DNA of 64,000 nt from Aquisediminimonas sp031376385 (GTDB lineage Bacteria > Pseudomonadota > Alphaproteobacteria > Sphingomonadales > Sphingomonadaceae): positions 1-64,000 of the forward strand of contig JANMDQ010000026.1 of the NCBI GenBank assembly GCA_031376385.1, written 5' to 3'. The notes under the pieces were generated by a model. The model saw only the letters and a list, made by a program, of their open reading frames with translations. It was not told the origin of the DNA and searched no databases. Positions 23,959-30,868 of this stretch are shown piece by piece (the first letter of the stretch is position 1; every line of letters starts with the position of its first letter). The position numbers and the translations under genes are program-made.

Positions 23959-25593
23959 ATGTCAGCGCCAGTGTTACAGACCAACCTCAACCATGACGAC
24001 GAGGAAACGCGCGCCAACGCCGCGCACAACATCGCGCTGAAGAACGAACTCTGGGCCAAGGTCGCGGCAACCGCGCTGGGCGGAAATGAGAAGTCGCGGG
24101 AGCGGCACGTGTCGCGTGGGAAGCTGCTGCCGCGTGAACGGGTGGAACGCCTGCTCGATCCCGGTTCGCCCTTCCTCGAAATCGGCCAGCTTGCGGCGAA
24201 CGGCCTCTATGACGATGAAGTCCCCGGTGCGGGGATCATCACCGGCATTGGCCGCGTCTCGGGTCGTCAGTGCATGATCGTCTGTAATGACGCGACGGTG
24301 AAGGGCGGCACATATTATCCGATGACCGTCAAAAAGCATCTCCGCGCGCAGGAGATTGCCGAGGCCAACCGCTTGCCGTGTATCTATCTGATCGATAGCG
24401 GCGGCGCAAACCTGCCGCATCAGGATGAGGTGTTCCCCGACCGTGATCATTTCGGGCGGATATTCTTCAATCAGGCGAACATGAGCGCGCTGCAGATCCC
24501 GCAGATTGCCTGCGTCATGGGCAGCTGCACCGCGGGCGGGGCCTATGTGCCTGCGATGTCAGACGAAAGCGTGATCGTGCGAGGGCAGGGCACGATCTTC
24601 CTCGCTGGGCCCCCGTTGGTGAAAGCTGCAACGGGTGAGGAGATTAGTGCCGAGGATTTGGGCGGTGGTGATCTTCACGCCCGCAAATCGGGCGTGGTCG
24701 ATCATTTGGCGGAAAATGACGAACATGCGCTAACCATCGTGCGCGATATCGTCAGCCACCTTGGAGGAGCATGTGCTCCGGCGAAGGCCGGAGCTGGGGC
24801 CACCACTCCGGCCTTCGCCGGAGTACGCGATCCGCGCCCGCCCAAATATGACGCGGAAGAGCTCTATAGCATCATCCCGCAAGACGTCCGCGCGCCTTAT
24901 GATGTGCATGAAGTGATCGCGCGGCTGGTCGACGGCAGTGAGTTTCACGAGTTCAAGGCACTCTATGGCAGCACGCTCGTCTGTGGCTTTGCGCATATCT
25001 GGGGGATGCCGGTTGCCATCCTTGCCAATAACGGCGTGCTGTTCAGCGAAAGCGCGGTCAAAGGCGCACACTTCATCCAGCTCGCGCAGCAACGCGGCAC
25101 ACCTCTGCTGTTCCTCCAGAACATCAGTGGCTTCATGGTCGGCGGCAAATATGAGGCGGAGGGGATCGCCAAGCACGGCGCAAAACTCGTCACCGCCGTC
25201 GCCACCGCGAGCGTGCCGAAGATCACCGTGCTGATCGGTGGCAGCTTCGGGGCCGGGAACTATGGCATGTGCGGGCGGGCCTATTCCCCGCGCTTCCTGT
25301 TCACCTGGCCCAATGCACGGATTTCGGTGATGGGCGGCGAACAGGCGGCAAGCGTGCTCGCAACTGTCCACCGCGATGCGGAGAAATGGACGCCCGAGGA
25401 AGCCGAAGCCTTCAAGGCCCCGATCCGCCAGAAATATGAAGACGAAGGCAACCCCTACCACGCCACCGCGCGGCTTTGGGACGACGGGATTATCGATCCG
25501 GCACAGACTAGGGATGTATTGGGGCTGGCATTGGCGGCAGCGCTAAACGCGCCGGTTGAGGAGGCACCCCGGTTTGGGGTGTTCCGGATGTGA
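23959..25593 (+). CDS. liuB: Methylcrotonyl-CoA carboxylase, carboxyltransferase (beta) subunit
   Basis: The 544-residue protein is a biotin-dependent carboxyltransferase with two crotonase-like halves. MGSCTAGGAYVPAMSDES in the N half and GGSFGAGNYGMCGRAYSPRFLF in the C half are hallmark CoA- and biotin-binding segments of methylcrotonyl-CoA carboxylase. It transfers CO2 from carboxybiotin to 3-methylcrotonyl-CoA. Near residues 270-292 there is an unusual Ala/Gly-rich stretch, APAKAGAGATTPAFAG, encoded by a perfect palindromic DNA element inserted in frame. The protein remains open through it, so the enzyme may tolerate a linker insertion between the two halves. The stop overlaps the following small gene. 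Confidence 0.92.
   Translation: MSAPVLQTNLNHDDEETRANAAHNIALKNELWAKVAATALGGNEKSRERHVSRGKLLPRERVERLLDPGSPFLEIGQLAANGLYDDEVPGAGIITGIGRVSGRQCMIVCNDATVKGGTYYPMTVKKHLRAQEIAEANRLPCIYLIDSGGANLPHQDEVFPDRDHFGRIFFNQANMSALQIPQIACVMGSCTAGGAYVPAMSDESVIVRGQGTIFLAGPPLVKAATGEEISAEDLGGGDLHARKSGVVDHLAENDEHALTIVRDIVSHLGGACAPAKAGAGATTPAFAGVRDPRPPKYDAEELYSIIPQDVRAPYDVHEVIARLVDGSEFHEFKALYGSTLVCGFAHIWGMPVAILANNGVLFSESAVKGAHFIQLAQQRGTPLLFLQNISGFMVGGKYEAEGIAKHGAKLVTAVATASVPKITVLIGGSFGAGNYGMCGRAYSPRFLFTWPNARISVMGGEQAASVLATVHRDAEKWTPEEAEAFKAPIRQKYEDEGNPYHATARLWDDGIIDPAQTRDVLGLALAAALNAPVEEAPRFGVFRM
24773..24826. repeat. Palindromic element inserted in frame within liuB
   Basis: CTCCGGCGAAGGCCGGAG (24776-24793) and its exact reverse complement (24806-24823) flank a 12-base spacer. 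The stem extends outward by three more positions with one G-T mismatch, to 24773 and 24826. It is read through as about 18 codons of the carboxyltransferase. The DNA pattern, not the protein, appears to be what is conserved. Confidence 0.85.
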
Positions 25594-26021
25594 TCGGTAT
25601 CTTTCTGAGGCTCTTTGGCATAATTTGCATCGTGGCAGGTCTGTCTCACGTTTTGCTGGGCTTAAACGCTGAAAACCTATTAGGAGCAAATCTTCCGTCG
25701 GACATCGTTTCAAATGCATCGCTAGATAGCCAGAATCGCTTCTATGGGGCGGCGTTCATGCTGTTTGGCGCGGTATCATGGTTATCCGCCGTTGATTTGA
25801 GAAAGAACGCCGTCCTGTTTCGTCTGATGATGCTTGTGTTCTTCGTCGGAGGGATCACGCGGCTGATCTCGTTCGTGCAACATGGACTTCCTGCTCCACT
25901 GATTCAGCTTCTTGGGCTTACCGAACTACTTATCCCGCCCATAATGCTATGGTGGCATTTCGTTTGGCTGCACAAACGCGAGCGTATCGCCGAAGCAAGT
26001 TTGGCGGAAGAAACCGAATGA
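25590..26021 (+). CDS. DUF4345-like small membrane protein
   Basis: The 143-residue protein has four hydrophobic segments (around residues 3-23, 52-68, 80-98 and 105-127) and a charged C-terminus. The pattern LSHVLLGLNAENLLG, RFYGAAFMLFGAV and GGITRLISFVQHG fits the DUF4345 family of unknown function. The ATG overlaps the liuB stop and its own stop overlaps the liuA-D alpha start, so it is translated in between the two carboxylase subunits. No link to the carboxylase is known. Its base composition is lower in G+C than the genes on either side, which suggests a later insertion. Confidence 0.7.
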   Translation: MIGIFLRLFGIICIVAGLSHVLLGLNAENLLGANLPSDIVSNASLDSQNRFYGAAFMLFGAVSWLSAVDLRKNAVLFRLMMLVFFVGGITRLISFVQHGLPAPLIQLLGLTELLIPPIMLWWHFVWLHKRERIAEASLAEETE

Positions 26022-27913
26022 TCACCTCCCTCCTCATCGCCAATCGCGGCGAGATCGCCTGCCGCATCATCCGCACTGCGCGGGCCATGGGTATTCGCAC
26101 GGTCGCGGTTTATTCGGATGCCGATGCCAAGGCGCTGCATGTGCGGCAGGCGGATGAGGCGGTTCATATCGGGGCGTCTCCGGCGCGTGAGAGCTATCTG
26201 GTGGGGGAGAAGATCATCGCCGCCGCGCTCGCCACCAAGGCGGAGGCGATCCATCCGGGCTATGGCTTCCTGTCCGAGAATGCGGAGTTTGCGCAGGCCG
26301 TAATCGACGCGGGGCTGATCTGGGTCGGCCCGCGCCCTGCCAGCATCACCGCGATGGGGCTTAAGGATGCGGCCAAGACGTTGATGGCAGCAGCAGGCGT
26401 GCCGGTGACCCCCGGCTATATGGGCGAGAACCAAGACCCGGCGTTTCTGGCCGAACGTGCCGCGGAGATCGGCTATCCGGTGCTCATCAAGGCTGTCGCG
26501 GGCGGCGGCGGTAAGGGGATGCGGAAGGTTGAGGACGTAGCCGAGTTCGCCGACGCGCTCGCCTCATGCCAGCGTGAGGCCACCGCGTCGTTCGGCAACG
26601 CGCACGTCTTGATCGAGAAATACATCCAGCGCCCGCGCCATATCGAGGTGCAGGTGTTCGGCGACACCCACGGCAACATCGTCCACCTGTTCGAACGCGA
26701 TTGCAGCTTGCAACGCCGTCACCAGAAAGTGATCGAGGAAGCCCCCGCGCCGGGGATGGACGAAGCGACGCGTGAGCAACTCTGCGCGGCGGCGGTCAAG
26801 GCGGCCAAGGCGGTCGATTATGTCGGCGCAGGCACGATCGAGTTCATCGCCGATGCGTCAGAGGGATTACGCGCCGACCGCATCTGGTTCATGGAAATGA
26901 ACACGCGGCTGCAAGTCGAACATCCGGTGACCGAAGAGATCACCGGTGTCGATCTGGTCGAGTGGCAGCTCCGCGTGGCGTCGGGCGAACCGCTCCCCAA
27001 GCGGCAGGACGAGCTGAGCATCAATGGGCACGCTATCGAGGCGAGGCTCTATGCGGAGGATCCGCGCAATGGCTTCCTTCCCAGCGTTGGTACGCTTGAT
27101 GAATTCTTTCTGACGACCCCGTTTGAGGGCTATGAGCAGCCGCGTTATGACATGGGTTATGAATGCGGCGATGAGGTAAGCCCCTATTATGATCCCATGC
27201 TGGGCAAGACTATTTGTCATGCGGAAGACCGGTCAATGGCAGCTGAGTATTTGGCCAATACCTGCAGCATGACGACTCTTTGGCCGGTCAAGTCGAACCT
27301 CGGATTTCTGGCGCGCTGTCTGCGTAATGATGAGTTTCTGAGCGGTGATATCGATACCGGATTCATTGACCGACATTCGGGCGATCTTGCAGCACCAGAA
27401 CTGCCGCTTGAAGACATGGCTGCCTACGCCGCTGAAGAGCTGGTCTGGCAAGATACCAATTCTCGTGCAGTTTGGGAGAGTCCTTTAGGACTGCGCCTAA
27501 ATGCGCCAGTTCGGGCGCAAGCGCGGGTAATCGACAGCAACGGGAATGTTCATTGCGTTGACCTGACTCAACCAACACGCGTGTTCGGGGGAAGCAGCGG
27601 CGGTGATACGACGGTCGTTTCAATTGATGGAGAACGCATAGGATTCCGAATATACGAGCCTCGCGGCTCGGCAGAGGGGATCGCAGGAGACGGCACCATC
27701 CTCTCCCCCATGCCGGGCCGGATCATCGCAGTCGACGTCACCCAAGGCCAAACCGTCACCAAGGGCCAGAAACTCCTCACGCTGGAAGCGATGAAGATGG
27801 AGCACAGCCTGACCGCGCCGTTCGACGGGGTGGTGGCGGAGCTGAATGCGGAAACCGGCGCGCAGGTTCAGGTGGAGGCGCTGCTGGTGCGGATTGAGAA
27901 GGGGGAAGCTTAG
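26018..27913 (+). CDS. liuD: Methylcrotonyl-CoA carboxylase, biotin-carboxylase (alpha) subunit
   Basis: The 631-residue protein carries a biotin carboxylase domain (start LLIANRGEIACRIIRTARA, ATP-grasp loop KAVAGGGGKGMR, EMNTRLQVEHPVTE) and a C-terminal biotinyl domain with LEAMKMEHS, where Lys is biotinylated. It carboxylates biotin for the beta subunit encoded just upstream. The start at 26018 overlaps the preceding stop (ATGA). Codons and G+C content change in the middle: roughly 27080-27660 is visibly poorer in G+C than both flanks, and that part of the protein (VGTLDEFFLTTPFEGYEQ to about EPRGSAEG) fits the family less tightly. A mosaic gene from recombination is possible. Confidence 0.9.
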   Translation: MITSLLIANRGEIACRIIRTARAMGIRTVAVYSDADAKALHVRQADEAVHIGASPARESYLVGEKIIAAALATKAEAIHPGYGFLSENAEFAQAVIDAGLIWVGPRPASITAMGLKDAAKTLMAAAGVPVTPGYMGENQDPAFLAERAAEIGYPVLIKAVAGGGGKGMRKVEDVAEFADALASCQREATASFGNAHVLIEKYIQRPRHIEVQVFGDTHGNIVHLFERDCSLQRRHQKVIEEAPAPGMDEATREQLCAAAVKAAKAVDYVGAGTIEFIADASEGLRADRIWFMEMNTRLQVEHPVTEEITGVDLVEWQLRVASGEPLPKRQDELSINGHAIEARLYAEDPRNGFLPSVGTLDEFFLTTPFEGYEQPRYDMGYECGDEVSPYYDPMLGKTICHAEDRSMAAEYLANTCSMTTLWPVKSNLGFLARCLRNDEFLSGDIDTGFIDRHSGDLAAPELPLEDMAAYAAEELVWQDTNSRAVWESPLGLRLNAPVRAQARVIDSNGNVHCVDLTQPTRVFGGSSGGDTTVVSIDGERIGFRIYEPRGSAEGIAGDGTILSPMPGRIIAVDVTQGQTVTKGQKLLTLEAMKMEHSLTAPFDGVVAELNAETGAQVQVEALLVRIEKGEA

Positions 27914-28337
27914 CCCATGCGCGCGCTTGGTCGTGTTGCCTTCCATTCCTTCCTTTCAACGCGGATTTGATGCTTTGATTTATCACGTGCGGCCCTATTT
28001 GAAGGCTTTTCGAGCATTACGGTCTTGACGCAGTCGGAAACGCTCGCACAACCTTAGATGCGCCCCGAAACCCGCAGAATAGCGTCAAAGTTGACACTAG
28101 GTTGACACCTGAAACGGAACTGACGAGGATTGGATTTGTGCTTTGCGGCGGTCGCCACCTTAATTGCAAGCCCGGACGGCGATCTGCCTCGCCACGGTAT
28201 TCAGATGGCAGGAAAAATCCTACATTGCAAGCTATTTTGGCAAATTGTCTGGCTCCTAACGAGACCTCGATTAACGACATGGTTACCCTTGCGCCTGTAA
28301 GCATCAGCGTTGGGGCCGAATATAAGCAGGGGTGCGT
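27914..28337. other. Intergenic region without recognised gene
   Basis: These 424 bp lie between liuD and a small envelope protein gene. Possible promoter-like TTGACA motifs occur near 28089 and 28101 (GTTGACACTAGGTTGACACC, two copies 12 bp apart). An open frame at 28102-28341 has no start context or likeness I recognise. I see no tRNA, palindrome or repeat. The block probably carries the promoter of the gene at 28338. Confidence 0.4.
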
Positions 28338-28865
28338 ATGAAATCTTGTCTGGCAATGGTGGGGATGGCGTTCCTTCTGCTGCTCGGCACATGCTCTTAT
28401 ATGGGATGGAGCGGGTATAAGGGTTTGCAATCCTTCGCCAACGGTCGGGATCAATTCACCTATCATTCCGGTGAATCCAAGCGCGCGGTCTATAACCGGC
28501 TTAGCGATTATTTTGCGGGCACAGTTTATGAACGGTTCGACGGGATGATGGCCGATGACAGTCGCCCGCGTGTGGCGCTTGGCAAATATCCTTACAGCGG
28601 GTTTCGCATCGCAATGTCCGCGCCGTCACGAATTTACATGATCCTCAATGTCACGATTGAAGAATCGGGCGACAGCTCATCCAAGGTCATGGTCAAGATC
28701 GATGCAGATACGCTTGCCAGCACGCTGATTGGCCGTGTCAGCAACCGCGATCTTGAGGCGCAAATCGCAGACGATGTCGAAGGCGCGCTGCAGGCCATTG
28801 ATGCACGCCAAGTCCCCCATCACGGGTTTCAGATCAAGCGTATCATTGGGCAGGCGCGAAAATGA
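28338..28865 (+). CDS. Small membrane-anchored protein, unknown
   Basis: The 175-residue protein begins with a hydrophobic N-terminal segment (MKSCLAMVGMAFLLLLG) that ends at a Cys (GTCSY), so it is either a lipoprotein with a weak lipobox or an anchored periplasmic protein. The remainder is soluble and mixed alpha/beta. It ends 44 bp before the second envelope protein gene and both seem to share a topic: they contain a similar stretch on residues such as DSSSKVMVKIDADT versus GENGTRVTVDFVGN, but this may be chance. I do not recognise the family. Confidence 0.65.
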   Translation: MKSCLAMVGMAFLLLLGTCSYMGWSGYKGLQSFANGRDQFTYHSGESKRAVYNRLSDYFAGTVYERFDGMMADDSRPRVALGKYPYSGFRIAMSAPSRIYMILNVTIEESGDSSSKVMVKIDADTLASTLIGRVSNRDLEAQIADDVEGALQAIDARQVPHHGFQIKRIIGQARK

Positions 28866-28908
28866 GCACGCGTCGTTCCACTCGCCATCATTTAGTTGGA
28901 GTCATTGT

Positions 28909-29601
28909 ATGAAAACGTCAATGTTACTCGCTGCTTTGTCAGCGCTTGCCCTTGCGGCCTGTTCGGCGGGCACCGCGGGAACCGTTTACGACATGCCGGT
29001 CAGCCATGTTTATGAAACCATTGCGCGCACCAACGTGCCGGAGTCGCTGCGCAAATCCATGCGGGGCACGCCCGGCTCTGACATCCGCATCAGCCGTGTG
29101 ACGAACCAATCCGTGACGTGGAAACTGACTGAATATGGGCATGAACTGGCGCGGTTCGTCGCGCGGGTTGAACCAGAGGGTGAAAACGGCACACGCGTGA
29201 CCGTTGACTTTGTTGGCAATGAAGATGGCAAATTCAAAAAAACTGGTATGAAATTGAACGACAGTGCGCTGCTGACGCGTATGGTTCGCGCAACGATGGA
29301 AGAACAAATCGCCTGCAAACTCGAAGGGCGCGGATATGATGAAACTCAAGTCGCCGCCAAAATGGCCGCCTACGCGATTACGCATATTGATGCCCTTGAA
29401 AAGGAAGTGAAAGATTTCGACAATGCAGCCGAATTGGCTGCGGAAGACATGCGCAATAACGAAAATGAGAGAATTTCTGGCACACCGTCGGACGTCCGCA
29501 TTTCCAGCAACCGGCCCATGACGTCCAACACCCCCATGGTATCGGCCCGCCCAACCGTCTCAACACGGCCAATGGTTGATAACCGTCGCTACCAGAATTA
29601 G
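28909..29601 (+). CDS. Probable lipoprotein, unknown function
   Basis: The 230-residue protein starts with a lipoprotein signal, LAALSALALAACSAG, with the Cys of the lipobox (LAAC) at residue 19. The mature part has an alpha/beta pattern (SDIRISRVTNQSVTWKL, GTRVTVDFVGNEDGKFKK) and helix-rich middle. The C-terminal tail carries four copies of a six-residue repeat (NRPMTS, NTPMVS, ARPTVS, TRPMVD). GGAGTCATTGT lies just before the ATG. It is likely anchored to the outer membrane. No family is recognised; the repeat tail is rich in Pro and Arg and could bind the cell wall or another protein. Confidence 0.72.
   Translation: MKTSMLLAALSALALAACSAGTAGTVYDMPVSHVYETIARTNVPESLRKSMRGTPGSDIRISRVTNQSVTWKLTEYGHELARFVARVEPEGENGTRVTVDFVGNEDGKFKKTGMKLNDSALLTRMVRATMEEQIACKLEGRGYDETQVAAKMAAYAITHIDALEKEVKDFDNAAELAAEDMRNNENERISGTPSDVRISSNRPMTSNTPMVSARPTVSTRPMVDNRRYQN
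29509..29580 (+). repeat. Four 18-bp tandem repeats encoding a hexapeptide tail
   Basis: Codons from 29509 to 29580 encode NRPMTS, NTPMVS, ARPTVS and TRPMVD, four imperfect copies of a six-residue unit with a fixed Pro and mostly Met. At the DNA level the unit is 18 bp and the copies have diverged. The repeat ends five codons before the lipoprotein stop codon. Confidence 0.7.
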
Positions 29602-29657
29602 GTCCTGACCCTAGGGTCATCTGTGGACGCCCCTAGCCAGACGAAGCAAAATCACAC

Positions 29658-29717
29658 GCTAAGGTGACAAAGTTCCACATCAAACGGGCATATTCTGTCA
29701 CCTTATGTCACCTTAGC
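29658..29717. repeat. Inverted repeat with an extra direct half-site
   Basis: GCTAAGGTGACA (29658-29669) and its exact reverse complement TGTCACCTTAGC (29706-29717) enclose 36 bases. A third half-site, TGTCACCTTA (29696-29705), sits directly beside the right arm. The set lies between the convergent lipoprotein and haloalkane dehalogenase genes. Three copies of one 10-12 bp word suggest a protein-binding array or a decayed mobile-element end. No U-run follows, so it is not a classical terminator. Confidence 0.6.
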
Positions 29718-29869
29718 GGCCAGTAACGGCGATATCACATGCGCCGGGGACAAATAAGGAGAAAGAAGAGAGGGTTTGATCATCCGTGCTGAGCGTAGAT
29801 CAAAGTAAATCCTACATTTCAAGGGTAATTCGTGCTCCGCGCGCGAACCACTGATATAAGCTGTGCGTA

Positions 29870-30763
29870 TCACCGCACCCCAAACACCATAAGCGCTGCC
29901 TTTGCTACTGGTTCACCCCATTCTTGCACGAAATGGCCCGCTTCTTCGATAATCAACGGTTCCGGGCACCCATGAATATTGGCGCGCAGGCTCTGCATGA
30001 CAACAGGAGTGATCACCGGGTCAGCGCCGCCAATGGCCATGAAGCTTTCGCCTGCCCAGTGATCGCGGAACCAGTCTCGACCAGCGCGGCCATGCTCCGA
30101 TCCGGGCGAGTCAGTTGAATTTGGGACGAGTTCAGGAAAGCGTCTGACGCCCGCTTTGTAATGGACGTCGGGAAACGGCGCACCATAGGCTGCCGCCTCT
30201 GCATCGGAAAGGATCGGCGTGCCGCGCCTAAATAGCTCTGCGACATCCATGTCGGGTTGGGAGCGGTTGAACGCCTTCCACGCTTCGAAGCCAGCGCCCA
30301 GCGATTGCTCTCCAGTTGGGAAGGCCGTGTTCATGACGATCAGCCGTTTAAAGCGCTCTGGCATTTGATAAGGGATGGTAAGCCCAATAAGGCCTCCCCA
30401 ATCCTGACAAACCAAAGTGACATTTTGCAGGTTGAGCGTCTCAATAAATTCAATCAGGGCGTTGCGGTGAAACTCAATGGTGTAGATTTCATCATCGACT
30501 GGTTTGTCCGATCGGCCAAAGCCAAATAAATCAGGCGCAAGGACACGGCCGTGCGGTGCGAAAATGGGGATCATTTTACGGTAGAGGTACGACCAACTTG
30601 GCTGGCCATGAAGACACAGAAATACTGGCGTATCAGCACCGCGTAACCCTTCATCCAAATAATGCATCCGCAGGCCGTTCTCATGCTGCCGATAATGCGG
30701 CGCGAAAGGATAGCCCGGTAAATCGCTAAAATACTCGTCAGGGGTGCGCAGCGCCTTAATCAT
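29870..30763 (-). CDS. Haloalkane dehalogenase-like alpha/beta hydrolase (HLD-I type)
   Basis: The 297-residue protein matches haloalkane dehalogenases of the DhlA group. The oxyanion region is LHGQPSWSYLYR, and the nucleophile elbow CQDWGG has Asp121 followed by Trp122. The catalytic acid Asp248 lies in GGADPVITP and His277 in EEAGHFVQEWG, all in the expected order for the HLD-I triad. Trp162 is a candidate second halide-binding residue. It would replace a halogen on an alkyl carbon with hydroxyl. Homologues of this group include enzymes with other natural roles, such as epoxide or ester substrates, so activity is not proved. It is a single gene with its own start region. Confidence 0.83.
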   Translation of the reverse strand: MIKALRTPDEYFSDLPGYPFAPHYRQHENGLRMHYLDEGLRGADTPVFLCLHGQPSWSYLYRKMIPIFAPHGRVLAPDLFGFGRSDKPVDDEIYTIEFHRNALIEFIETLNLQNVTLVCQDWGGLIGLTIPYQMPERFKRLIVMNTAFPTGEQSLGAGFEAWKAFNRSQPDMDVAELFRRGTPILSDAEAAAYGAPFPDVHYKAGVRRFPELVPNSTDSPGSEHGRAGRDWFRDHWAGESFMAIGGADPVITPVVMQSLRANIHGCPEPLIIEEAGHFVQEWGEPVAKAALMVFGVR

Positions 30764-30868
30764 GTCTTCCTCCTGTTCTCAGTCTTAATCGTCAAGAACA
30801 GGTTTGTTCGTTTGCCGGCGCAAGTCAATCACATCCGCTTATGTTGAGCGGGCTGTCACAGGGTTCGA

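Noticed and set aside
23565..24059. Minus-strand frame over liuA end and repeat element
   Set aside because: It is antisense to liuA and reads through the dispersed palindrome; no family features.
24730..25461. Minus-strand frame of 243 codons inside liuB
   Set aside because: It is a shadow of a G+C-rich coding region; the plus-strand frame has the carboxyltransferase motifs and proper start and coupling.
28102..28341. Frame of 79 codons before the envelope protein genes
   Set aside because: No ribosome-binding site, no recognised family, and atypical composition; treated as non-coding leader sequence.
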